Assembly (NCBI GenBank): GCA_023701435.1
Contig: JAMPXB010000002.1
Coordinates: 235,034-299,033 of the forward strand
Direction: 5' to 3'
DNA from: Bacteriovoracaceae bacterium
GTDB taxonomy: Bacteria; Bdellovibrionota; Bacteriovoracia; Bacteriovoracales; Bacteriovoracaceae
Length of the DNA stretch: 64,000 bases
Below the pieces are notes generated by a model, which was not told the origin of the DNA, did not search any database, and saw only the letters and a program-made list of their open reading frames with translations. Of the stretch, positions 8,636 to 16,532 are shown piece by piece (position 1 is the first letter of the stretch; the number at the start of each line of letters is the position of its first letter). Both the position numbers and the translations under genes were made by a program.

Positions 8636-10239
8636 TACTCCTCCCTGGAAAAATGTTCCTGCGCCCACTGAGCTAGTTTAATGCGATCTATTTTTATATT
8701 ATGTCTGACGTCCACTGGGAATTTTGGATGAACAAAAAAATGTTCCAGCACTTTAGTAAAAGCTTCCGTCTCTTTTAGGGCCAGAAGTTCCCGCTTAAAG
8801 CCATCACTCATCTTTTTACTGCCATCAAAGCGCTCAATGACCAGGGCCGGAACAACCCGATCTTTAAGTTGTAATTTTACCAGTGCAGATCTCTTAATAT
8901 CCGGGTGCTGATTAAAAATGGCCTCCATCTGAATGGAATAAAAAGTGCCAAGTTCCGATTCCACCCGATGAACCTTTCTTCCCAGAAACCATAGGTTCCC
9001 ACCATGATCAATCCATCCCAGATCTCCCATTCGGTGCCACAGAATTCCATTGACCACAATCTTGGCCTTCTTGGTTTCTTCCGGCATTTCAAAATAGCCA
9101 GCAGTGACTTGCGGTCCCTGGACGACAATTTCGCCAAGCTCACCAGTGGGGAGTTCCTCAAGAGAGCTTTTAGGAATATCCGTAGTTTTAATGATTTTTA
9201 TCGCCACTCCGGAAACTGGTTTGCCAATGCATGTCCCATGACCGCGAAGCATTTGCGGAAGGTGTTTAGAGAGAATTTCCGATCCCGAAATCAAACTTAC
9301 CGGCAAGCACTCGGTGGCCCCATAAGGAGTATAAGTATCACCACTGATCAGAATCTTTTTATACATCTGATGGATTTCGGCCCTTACCGGTGCACCGAAC
9401 ATCACCACTTGCTTAAGTGTCGGGAGCTGAATTTTATTCTTCACACAATACTCACCTACTCTTTGCCAGATGGCCGGAGAACCGGCAGCAAAAGTGATGT
9501 TATTATCGAGAATATTTTTGACAATTTTTTTAGGGTTACACTGGGCCGGTTTGGTTGGGTCCATTTCCGGAATAACTGAGGTCATTCCCATCGCCAGAGT
9601 AAATAAGGCAAACAGCGGAAAGCCCGGCAGATCCACCTGCGTCTCATCAAGAGAGAACATCGCGCGAAGAACATCCGTTTGGGCATTTAAAATACCGTGA
9701 GTGTACAAGACTCCCTTAGGTATTCCTGTGCCGCCAGAGGTGAAGAGAATGGCGGAAGTATCCTCTGTTTTTACCTCATGAGGAGGAAAAATCTTAGGCT
9801 CAAGCTCAAGACCTGCATACAAATGATGGGTAGAACCGCCGACCGGACTGAGAGAGATTTTAACTTTAAGATTAGTAAAATATTCACTTTTAAATCTTCT
9901 CAGCCAATGAACCAGACCAATTGAGATCAGCGCCTCAGGCCTTACCTGCTTTACAGATTGGAGAAGGTTTGGAAGTCCCATACCAGGGTCAATTAAGACA
10001 GGTACCGCCCCTACTTTGAATAAGGCAAAAGTAATCACTGAGAAATCAAGACAAGGCTTCACAAACAAAAGTGTCCGCATGCCTGGAGTGATTCCAAGTT
10101 TTTTAAAACGGGCCGCCATTTGGTTTGAGCGTTCTTCAAACTCCCGATAGGTATAGAATGTATTATTAGAGGCCAGCACCACCGACTTTTTATCAGGAAA
10201 TCTAGCGGAAACTTCCTTTATTCGATGGGCGATATTCAT
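8635..10239 (-). CDS. oleC: OleC, AMP-dependent beta-lactone synthetase
   Basis: 534 residues of the ANL superfamily with the phosphate-binding motif ILFTSGGTGIPKG at about 164-176, the acidic adenine motif TPYGATE and the hinge region near GDLGWIDHGGNLWFLGRK. OleC activates the beta-hydroxy acid from OleD with ATP and closes it to a cis-beta-lactone with release of AMP. The assignment over ordinary acyl-CoA ligases rests on its position directly after oleA and oleB and on the OleC-like length. The start overlaps the oleB stop as ATGA, and the end overlaps the transporter start. Confidence 0.85.
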   Translation of the reverse strand: MNIAHRIKEVSARFPDKKSVVLASNNTFYTYREFEERSNQMAARFKKLGITPGMRTLLFVKPCLDFSVITFALFKVGAVPVLIDPGMGLPNLLQSVKQVRPEALISIGLVHWLRRFKSEYFTNLKVKISLSPVGGSTHHLYAGLELEPKIFPPHEVKTEDTSAILFTSGGTGIPKGVLYTHGILNAQTDVLRAMFSLDETQVDLPGFPLFALFTLAMGMTSVIPEMDPTKPAQCNPKKIVKNILDNNITFAAGSPAIWQRVGEYCVKNKIQLPTLKQVVMFGAPVRAEIHQMYKKILISGDTYTPYGATECLPVSLISGSEILSKHLPQMLRGHGTCIGKPVSGVAIKIIKTTDIPKSSLEELPTGELGEIVVQGPQVTAGYFEMPEETKKAKIVVNGILWHRMGDLGWIDHGGNLWFLGRKVHRVESELGTFYSIQMEAIFNQHPDIKRSALVKLQLKDRVVPALVIERFDGSKKMSDGFKRELLALKETEAFTKVLEHFFVHPKFPVDVRHNIKIDRIKLAQWAQEHFSREE

Positions 10240-11114
10240 TTTATAAAATCTCCGATTTTTTGTGAAACATCATCCAAGGCATCTTCCAGGACATAGTGTC
10301 CGGCCTTCGCATACCAATGAGCACTGGCATCAGGATAAATCTCAAGCCACTTCTCAAAGAAGTGATGATTAAAGCAAAAATCTTTGCCGCCCCAGAGAAT
10401 GAGCTTCGGATGTGGCAGCGATTTTAATTTGGATTCGATCTCGCTTAAGGTCTGATAAGTCTTGTGACTTTTTTCCATCGGAATATCCTGAACAAACCTC
10501 GCCACCGCAACCCGATTGTTCCAGGAATCATAAGGCAAGAGGTAGCCTTCCTTAATCATCTTCGGCAAAGCTTTTTCAGTGGTCATAAAAGTCGCAGGCC
10601 AGGCAAAAAGATTCAACTTCCTGGTTAACCATTCACCAAGCTTCCCCTGACGGAGCAGATTGATTCTTTGCGGGATATGCTCACTAGGGAAGGCCCCGGT
10701 ATTTAAAATCACTATCCGGTCAAAGAGCTCCGGATAACGGGTCACCAGACCAAAACCGATCGCCCCACCCCAATCATGCACAATCAAAATGATCTTTTTT
10801 AAATCTAAGAATCGAATTAATTGATAAGCATTTTGGATGTGAGTCTCAAGTGAATAATCATAATCCTGAGGCTTATCAGAGAGGCCGCATCCCATATGAT
10901 CCGGAACAACCGCTCTAAACTTAGGTGAGAAAGTGCGGATAAGATTTCTATAATAAAAAGACCAGGTCGGATTTCCATGAAGCATCAGGATAGGTTGGCC
11001 TTCGCCTTCATCTACATAGTGAAGATTATTATTTCCCAGATTTAAAAAATGAGATCTAAAAGGATAGACCTTTTCCAGACCCAAATCTTTTATTTTTTCT
11101 CTTAAGGCACTCAT
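10236..11114 (-). CDS. oleB: OleB, beta-lactone decarboxylase (alpha/beta hydrolase)
   Basis: 292 residues, resembling haloalkane dehalogenases. The nucleophile elbow is VHDWGGA with Asp114 as nucleophile, the HGNPTWSF oxyanion motif lies near 47, and the catalytic His is near the end in AGHYVLED. OleB decarboxylates the cis-beta-lactone to give the internal olefin. The start ATG 11114 overlaps the oleA stop (ATGA) with GGAG six bases upstream; a GTG at 11120 is the alternative. In several bacteria OleB is fused to OleC, but here they are separate and overlapping genes. Confidence 0.87.
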   Translation of the reverse strand: MSALREKIKDLGLEKVYPFRSHFLNLGNNNLHYVDEGEGQPILMLHGNPTWSFYYRNLIRTFSPKFRAVVPDHMGCGLSDKPQDYDYSLETHIQNAYQLIRFLDLKKIILIVHDWGGAIGFGLVTRYPELFDRIVILNTGAFPSEHIPQRINLLRQGKLGEWLTRKLNLFAWPATFMTTEKALPKMIKEGYLLPYDSWNNRVAVARFVQDIPMEKSHKTYQTLSEIESKLKSLPHPKLILWGGKDFCFNHHFFEKWLEIYPDASAHWYAKAGHYVLEDALDDVSQKIGDFIK

Positions 11115-12139
11115 GACCACTCCATTCCCAGCATGGTGCTCGTAAGCCCACTGCCTATGCCCAAGAGGGCCACTTTATCTTTTGGTTTAAAAAATCCGGC
11201 CTCACTGGCCTTCATAAGAGTCAAAGGCAATGCAGCTGATCCAGTGTTGCCAAACTGCTCAAAAGTTTGAAAATCCCGATCAACAGGCAGTCCTAACTGG
11301 GTCAACATGGCAAAGCGATGGGCCGTTCCCACTTGATGGGGAATAATTTTGTCCACATCATTATTATCCCAGCCCAGAATCCCACGGGCCTTATGCCAGT
11401 TTTCACTGGCAAGCTTAACTCCTGCTTTTAATAATGCTTCTGAGTCTGTTTCCATCATAAGCCCTTGTGTAGAGCCATCACCCTGACAAAGCTCCACAGA
11501 GCTTGAGTCCGTAAGAGTGGAGCCACCAAGAATTTTCGGACTATCTGGTGCAAGTGAAGAATGTGAAAGTAGAATTGCCACCGCCGCTGAACCAATGGTG
11601 AGCGACGCCATAAAAGGCTTTATTTTCTTACGATCCATTAAAGGATCATTCATTAAGTGACTCAATGTCTGATCAATCAACGGTCCGGCATTTTCACCGG
11701 AAACAATAAGAGCAGTCTTTATGACTCCTCTTTCAATCATCTGTCCGGCCATCAGAATACTGGAGAGGACTCCGAGGCAGGCATTGGATAAATCAGAAAT
11801 CATACAATGAGGTGACAACTTTAAATTGTGATGAACCGCTGCCGCAGTAGCAGGTTCAAGAAAGTCCCGGCACACCGATGCATGCAACAAGAGATCAACT
11901 TTTTCCCGTGGAAAATTTTTAAGAATTTTTTCAGCGGCCTTTGAGGCAATAGTGCTGGGTCTTGTCCCATTGGGCCAGAATCCACGGCGTTTGATTCCGG
12001 TTTGCAACTCTAGTCGACCAAAGGGAAGTTTTGCTCTTTCATATAAGGAGCTGAGTTTTTGTTCCATCTCATCCGAAGTCATAAAGATTTCAGGTTCTTC
12101 GTAAGCAAAAGAATGGAGTCTCAAGTTTTCAAATTTCAT
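11111..12139 (-). CDS. oleA: OleA, head-to-head acyl-CoA/ACP condensing enzyme
   Basis: 342 residues of the thiolase/KAS III fold. Catalytic Cys121 (SNACLG), His268 (IPHQVG) and Asn298 (FGNTGS) form the triad. Glu95 in CRDFLEP matches the position of the glutamate that OleA uses as base. OleA joins two long acyl thioesters by Claisen condensation to a beta-keto acid. The order oleA-oleB-oleC downstream makes the assignment strong against FabH. The start lies inside the flavoprotein gene by 11 bases. Confidence 0.88.
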   Translation of the reverse strand: MKFENLRLHSFAYEEPEIFMTSDEMEQKLSSLYERAKLPFGRLELQTGIKRRGFWPNGTRPSTIASKAAEKILKNFPREKVDLLLHASVCRDFLEPATAAAVHHNLKLSPHCMISDLSNACLGVLSSILMAGQMIERGVIKTALIVSGENAGPLIDQTLSHLMNDPLMDRKKIKPFMASLTIGSAAVAILLSHSSLAPDSPKILGGSTLTDSSSVELCQGDGSTQGLMMETDSEALLKAGVKLASENWHKARGILGWDNNDVDKIIPHQVGTAHRFAMLTQLGLPVDRDFQTFEQFGNTGSAALPLTLMKASEAGFFKPKDKVALLGIGSGLTSTMLGMEWS

Positions 12140-13526
12140 TCATTAATCCATGGAGGTTGGCCATTGAAATACCTGAAAGCATGGATCCGACAATTCCTAA
12201 AAATCCCTGATCTGTACCGATGATAAAAAGATTTTTTACAGGTGTGCGGCCATCTCGGGTTTTATCAATAGAGCCATAAACCGTCCCGCTGAGGTGCGAA
12301 GTATAGCGTTCGATAGTTGTAGGTGAAAAGATATCTTTAAATAACAGTTTGCCGTCGAAAGTCGGATTTAGTTTTTTCATAAGAGATAAGGCGGACTCTC
12401 CGACTTGCTCTTTCATCTCATCATATTGAGTTTTAGGGAGTCCCTTCCACTGCTCGTAATTGGCCATATAGGTGATGCGAACTGTTCCTTCACCATCTCT
12501 CACAAGGGGCTCATAGTTATCAGGAAAACAGACCACCGCAGAACTGGCATCAAAGTAATGAGTTGCCGGGCGGTAGGAGTACTTGGGAGCATTGTTGTAG
12601 AAAATAATCGTTGAGTCGTTTTCCTCTAAAGGAATTTTCTTATCAAAGACAAAGATACTCTCCAGAAAGGTCATCGCTCCGACTCGAGGACGTACCGAGA
12701 GCTCCGGAGTGAGTTTAACGGTTTCAGGATAACCAATGCTTGAAAGGATGACCGGGGCCATAATTTCAAGCTCACCCGCCTTAACACCGACAGCTTCTCC
12801 GTGAGATCCGGTCAGAATCTGAGATACTGCTGTCTTAAAACGGATTTCTCCGTCAAGCTCTTCGAATTTTTTCATCAAAAGAGAAATGATCGTGCGAACT
12901 CCACCTTCAGGACGGGAGAAGCCTTCAAAATAAAGAGACTTGAACATGATCACAAATTGAGCAAAGTCCATATCGTCTTCCCATGCTGATCCATAAATCA
13001 GCAATGGACAAAGGAGCATTTCGATTAACATTTCGTCGGAAAGAATTTCTCTGAGTGTTTCTCTGGAAGATGAGTACTGTAAATTAAGATCAAGCTCATT
13101 AAAGCTTTTAACCTTATCCACCAATTCCATAAACTGGTCTATCTGATGAGGAAACTTCTCATGAACTTCAGTCACCAGAAGCTCAAAATCATTTGAAAAT
13201 TTTAATTCCATTTCCGGAAAAAGAATTTTTGAATAAGACTGAGGACAAAGTTTAAAATCCTCATAGGAAATTCGTAGCTGCTTTAATAGCTTTGAAAACG
13301 GCTTCCCCTTCTCACCTTTTTTAATAAAATTTGTAAGCGCGTGGAGACCGACATCGAATTGCCTGATGCCGCCCTTGTCGAAATTTCGTCTTTGATAATA
13401 GGAATTGAGTCCTCCAGGAATGGAGTGCTTCTCTAAGATCACGACCTTTTTGTCGAACATCGCCAAGCGGATGCCGGCGGCAAGCCCCGACATCCCGGCA
13501 CCGATGACAACAGCATCGTATTTCAT
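12129..13526 (-). CDS. FAD-dependent CrtI-like oxidoreductase 2
   Basis: 465 residues. GAGMSG at 9-14 and the downstream acidic strand end (VILEKHSIPGGLNSY) make the FAD-binding N-terminus. The C-terminus has the family block LFIIGTDQGFLGIVGSMLSGISMAN. It is clearly a homologue of the flavoprotein at 2135-3562 but not a recent duplicate, since the sequences differ outside the motifs. It lies between the ACP gene and oleA in a tight operon. A role acting on the ACP-bound or finished acyl chain before OleA condensation is inferred. No carotenoid genes are near. Confidence 0.8.
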   Translation of the reverse strand: MKYDAVVIGAGMSGLAAGIRLAMFDKKVVILEKHSIPGGLNSYYQRRNFDKGGIRQFDVGLHALTNFIKKGEKGKPFSKLLKQLRISYEDFKLCPQSYSKILFPEMELKFSNDFELLVTEVHEKFPHQIDQFMELVDKVKSFNELDLNLQYSSSRETLREILSDEMLIEMLLCPLLIYGSAWEDDMDFAQFVIMFKSLYFEGFSRPEGGVRTIISLLMKKFEELDGEIRFKTAVSQILTGSHGEAVGVKAGELEIMAPVILSSIGYPETVKLTPELSVRPRVGAMTFLESIFVFDKKIPLEENDSTIIFYNNAPKYSYRPATHYFDASSAVVCFPDNYEPLVRDGEGTVRITYMANYEQWKGLPKTQYDEMKEQVGESALSLMKKLNPTFDGKLLFKDIFSPTTIERYTSHLSGTVYGSIDKTRDGRTPVKNLFIIGTDQGFLGIVGSMLSGISMANLHGLMNEI

Positions 13527-13532
13527 TTTAAA

Positions 13533-13772
13533 TTATGCGAATTTTGGAGAGAGATAGCTTACACAAGATTCAAGTGTAGCTAACTTAGGATAATCTTCTT
13601 GTGGAACTTCTACTTTATGGCGCTTTCGTAGTTCCATAACGATATCCAGGAAATCCATAGAATCCAGATCAAGTTGCTCACGAAGAGAAACTTTATCATC
13701 AAGATTTGTTACATCTTCATCCGGTGCAATATCAGAAATAATATCAATAACAATTTGTCTAACGTCTGCCAT
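13533..13772 (-). CDS. Acyl carrier protein (dedicated copy)
   Basis: 79 residues, acidic, four-helix ACP pattern with the phosphopantetheine attachment Ser38 in LDSMDFLD (DSM instead of the usual DSL). GGAG lies seven bases before the ATG, and the gene begins ten bases after the ketosynthase stop. It would carry the growing chain between the KS, KR, DH and reductase proteins. It is distinct from a housekeeping AcpP, which normally sits beside fabG/fabF in a fab operon. Confidence 0.9.
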   Translation of the reverse strand: MADVRQIVIDIISDIAPDEDVTNLDDKVSLREQLDLDSMDFLDIVMELRKRHKVEVPQEDYPKLATLESCVSYLSPKFA

Positions 13773-13782
13773 ATGAATCTCC

Positions 13783-15021
13783 TTAAGACTTATATTTCTT
13801 TACAATCAAAGCTGAGTTAATTCCCAACATCCCAAAGGAGTTGTTGAGAATATAATTTATATTTCCTACTAATTTAGGCTCATTGAATACGAGATTTTTA
13901 ATTTCACACTCAGGATCAAGTTCTGTGACATTCATGCCTGGATGAACTACACCGTCTTCAAAGCTTGGAATATTTCCGGCCAGCTCCAGTGCTCCGGCAG
14001 CACCCATAGCGTGTCCGATGTGACCCTTAGAGAAGTTTACAAATGTTTTATCAGAGTCTTTAAAAGCATCACGAACGGCCTTGCTTTCATTGACGTCCCC
14101 TGTGCCGGTTCCTGTGGCATGCATGTTAACAATATCAATATCAGAAACAGTAATACCTGCTTTCTTGATTGCCTTGTGCATACATTCAACCTGACGCTCA
14201 CCATTTGGATTCACAAAATCAGTAGCATCAGAATTAATGGCATACCCTACGATTTCAGCATAAATATGGGCGCCTCTTTTCTTGGCGTCTGAAAGGCGCT
14301 CTAAAACATAAATACATCCACCTTCAGAGATGGCAATACCATTGCGGTTTTTATCAAGCGGACGAGAAGCCTTCGTCGGATCTTCATGGTGAGCAAGAGC
14401 TCCCTGAGCAGCAAAGGCGGCAAAGATTCCAAAAGTCTGAGGGGACTCTGAAACACCACCGGCCAAGGCCACATCAACTTCACCCAAGAGAAGTTGTTGC
14501 ACACCCTGGATGATCCCTACGTTTCCGCCGGCACAGGCCGACCCAAGAGTGTAGTGAGGACCAGTAATATTTAAATTCAGAGTGACTTCTCCGGCAGGAG
14601 AATTGGCCACGGTTCTTGGATTGTGATGGGGAGACCACAATTTCCAATCCAGATTATTCTGGTGCATTTCATAAATTTCGTTTTCAGTTTCAACATTACC
14701 GTGCTCAGTAATACCCAGATAGACTCCGACCATTGATTTATCAATAGCGGCCCAATCTAATTCTGCATCGGCGACAGCTTCGTTGGCACAGTAAATACTA
14801 ATGCTACCAGCGCGAGTTCCGCGACGACGTAGTTTTTTGGATTGATACTTGAATTCATCAAAGTCACAAAGTCCTGCAACTTGTTTGCCCATATAACGAA
14901 TTTCCGTGTGTACAACGCCTGAACGACAGTTCAAAAGAGCATCACGAAATTCAGATAGATTATTTCCGTTAGGAGCGGTTAATCCGATACCGGTCATTAC
15001 AATACGTTGCGCGTCATCCAT
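13783..15021 (-). CDS. Beta-ketoacyl-ACP synthase, FabF/KAS II-like
   Basis: 412 residues, KAS I/II length. The catalytic set is Cys163 (GSACAGG), His301 (MHATGTGTGD) and His337 (GHIGHAMGAAG), with Lys332 nearby, so it is an active condensing enzyme and not a chain-length-factor partner. Only one KS gene is present. It is the first gene of the operon KS-ACP-flavoprotein-oleA-oleB-oleC-transporter, with AGGA ahead of the start. It is expected to elongate the acyl chain carried by the adjacent ACP. A divergent 176-base region separates it from the histone-doublet gene. Confidence 0.88.
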   Translation of the reverse strand: MDDAQRIVMTGIGLTAPNGNNLSEFRDALLNCRSGVVHTEIRYMGKQVAGLCDFDEFKYQSKKLRRRGTRAGSISIYCANEAVADAELDWAAIDKSMVGVYLGITEHGNVETENEIYEMHQNNLDWKLWSPHHNPRTVANSPAGEVTLNLNITGPHYTLGSACAGGNVGIIQGVQQLLLGEVDVALAGGVSESPQTFGIFAAFAAQGALAHHEDPTKASRPLDKNRNGIAISEGGCIYVLERLSDAKKRGAHIYAEIVGYAINSDATDFVNPNGERQVECMHKAIKKAGITVSDIDIVNMHATGTGTGDVNESKAVRDAFKDSDKTFVNFSKGHIGHAMGAAGALELAGNIPSFEDGVVHPGMNVTELDPECEIKNLVFNEPKLVGNINYILNNSFGMLGINSALIVKKYKS

Positions 15022-15132
15022 GTTGATAATCCTGGCGGTTTTTAGAATGAAAACTGATGGAAAAAGTTAGCTCATCAATCTTTCTTTGTATAGTGAACAA
15101 TTTAGATTGCCTGCCTTGATTTCGTCGCAACC

Positions 15133-15160
15133 TTGAGACATCATTAGGCGTAGACAAAAT
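15133..15160 (+). promoter_or_regulatory. Candidate promoter of the histone-doublet gene
   Basis: TTGAGA, 16 bases, then CAAAAT, placing the transcription start about 30 bases before the ATG at 15198. The -35 matches the consensus at five of six positions; the -10 is weaker. The same region must hold the promoter of the divergent ketosynthase operon. Confidence 0.35.
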
Positions 15161-15197
15161 GCTGCAAATTCCACGTTCGCTTTTGAAGGAGTTCCTG

Positions 15198-15596
15198 ATG
15201 GAAAGCTTGATCGTTATCTCTAAAGTTAAAAAATTTATCAAAGAAAAAGCCGATATGAATACTTCTGCTAATTTCTTCGAACCACTCAATCAGGACATCG
15301 TTAAGGCCAGTCGTGATGCTATGGCCCATGCAAAAAAATTAGGTCGCAAAACAGTCATGGGTAAGGATTTTAATCTCTATGTGGAAAAATCCGATATTGA
15401 TGAAGCTTTAGTAGTTGCGTCAAAAGTAAAAAAAATGATCAAAGAAGAAGCAGGCCTTTCCACTTCTTCTCAGGCCATTGACCAATTAACAGTCAGAGTT
15501 CAAACGGTGTGTCTTAAGGCCATTGAAAACGCCAAGGCCGACAAAAGAAAGACTGTTATGGATCGTGACTTCACGGCACCAACCTCACTGACTTAA
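15198..15596 (+). CDS. Bacterial histone-fold doublet (two tandem histone-like domains)
   Basis: 132 residues made of two similar halves 67 residues apart. SKVKK is at 8-12 and 75-79; a long central helix follows in each; and RKTVMGKDF (50-58) matches RKTVMDRDF (117-125). The R-x-T-x4-D signature closing each half is the arginine-threonine-aspartate element of histone folds. Helix-loop-long helix-loop-helix spacing fits both. Single-domain proteins with very similar signatures are known from Bdellovibrio. The expected role is DNA binding, the two halves folding together as a pseudo-dimer. Start ATG 15198 has AAGGAG seven bases before it; an upstream in-frame ATG at 15159 lacks a site. Confidence 0.78.
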   Translation: MESLIVISKVKKFIKEKADMNTSANFFEPLNQDIVKASRDAMAHAKKLGRKTVMGKDFNLYVEKSDIDEALVVASKVKKMIKEEAGLSTSSQAIDQLTVRVQTVCLKAIENAKADKRKTVMDRDFTAPTSLT

Positions 15597-15611
15597 ATCT
15601 CACTTAAGCGG

Positions 15612-15633
15612 TCTCTGCCTTCACCGGCAGAGA
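15612..15633 (+). terminator. Hairpin after the histone-doublet gene
   Basis: TCTCTGCC, a six-base loop and GGCAGAGA form a perfect eight-pair stem 15 bases after the stop. There is no clear U tract, so this may be a weak or Rho-assisted terminator or an mRNA 3' stabiliser. Confidence 0.4.
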
Positions 15634-15646
15634 TCAATAAAATGCA

Positions 15647-16531
15647 ATGATAAAAAAACTTCTTCTGCTCCTGACAATTCTGAGTTCCTCTGCCTGGGCA
15701 AACAAGCAAGAGTTGACTCTTTATTTTATTCCCTCCCCTCTGGGAATGGATTGGTCTTCGCCGGTCAATCTTACTGTGTCAGCAGTAAAGAACATCATTT
15801 CTCTTAAACCCCGTTTCATGGGTCATGTTTTTGTTGAACTCAAATGCGCCGACAATCATGAATTAACAGGCATGACCTCCAAGACTTTTGACTATTTAAA
15901 CCAGCTATTGGTTGAGCAAAGAGGACTGGGAATTTTGTATCACAGTTTTCAGGGGAGTCTGGAAGATAAGGGCGAGGTTCAAAAAGAGCTGCGCGAATAT
16001 CTTCAAACTGGTCACGCCAACTTTACCCGCTTTCTCCTCAATAAAAATCAATGCCAGAGGGCCGCTCAATACCTTAGTGAGTACCGAAAAAATAATATTC
16101 AAAGATACTACGGACTCGCCAATCGACCCCGCTATGGAGAAGGGGCCGGATGCACGGCCTTTGGGGTGAGCTTTGTTGAGGTGCTAAATCTGCTGGATCA
16201 GGAAATGCGCGAGGCCTGGTCACAGACAATCAATATTCCACTGATATTTTCCGGACCTCCTCTGAAAGACCAGGGTGTCAGCTTATTCAAGGTCTTGATG
16301 AATGCTCATAAGTGGGCCAGCGAAAATGAATCCCATCAGAAATTAACTTTCTGGGATCCGGATAAAATGCATCAGTGGGTAAAGAAGAAAGTAAACTTAA
16401 AGCAATCAAGCTACAGCATTTTAAAAATTGAAAAAGCCGAAGGGGTGGTCTTTGATAAGGGCCATTTTCCAGCACCTGAGGGACCTATCTGGCTTCAACA
16501 TCTAGATCCCGTTTATCAAAAAAACAAGTGA
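15647..16531 (+). CDS. Secreted protein of unknown function
   Basis: 294 residues with a clear signal peptide (KKLLLLLTILSSSAWA, cleavage near residue 18). I do not recognise the family. Conserved-looking features are a histidine in FMGHVFVEL near residue 63 and a cysteine in GEGAGCTAFGVSF near residue 167. The His-before-Cys order and the GCTAF context recall permuted NlpC/P60-like cysteine hydrolases, but this is a weak hint. It ends one base before the convergent gamma-glutamyltransferase gene. Confidence 0.6.
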   Translation: MIKKLLLLLTILSSSAWANKQELTLYFIPSPLGMDWSSPVNLTVSAVKNIISLKPRFMGHVFVELKCADNHELTGMTSKTFDYLNQLLVEQRGLGILYHSFQGSLEDKGEVQKELREYLQTGHANFTRFLLNKNQCQRAAQYLSEYRKNNIQRYYGLANRPRYGEGAGCTAFGVSFVEVLNLLDQEMREAWSQTINIPLIFSGPPLKDQGVSLFKVLMNAHKWASENESHQKLTFWDPDKMHQWVKKKVNLKQSSYSILKIEKAEGVVFDKGHFPAPEGPIWLQHLDPVYQKNK

Positions 16532-16532
16532 A

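Noticed and set aside
9004..9579. Plus-strand open frame of 191 residues
   Set aside because: Fully antisense to oleC with no family motif; a shadow of the real gene.
2135..13526. Carotenoid biosynthesis cluster
   Set aside because: Two CrtI-like proteins are present, but no phytoene synthase, GGPP synthase or cyclase; the neighbours are acyl-chain enzymes and OleABCD.
3564..15021. PUFA synthase (Pfa type)
   Set aside because: All domains are on separate small proteins; there are no tandem ACP domains, acyltransferase or chain-length-factor pair.
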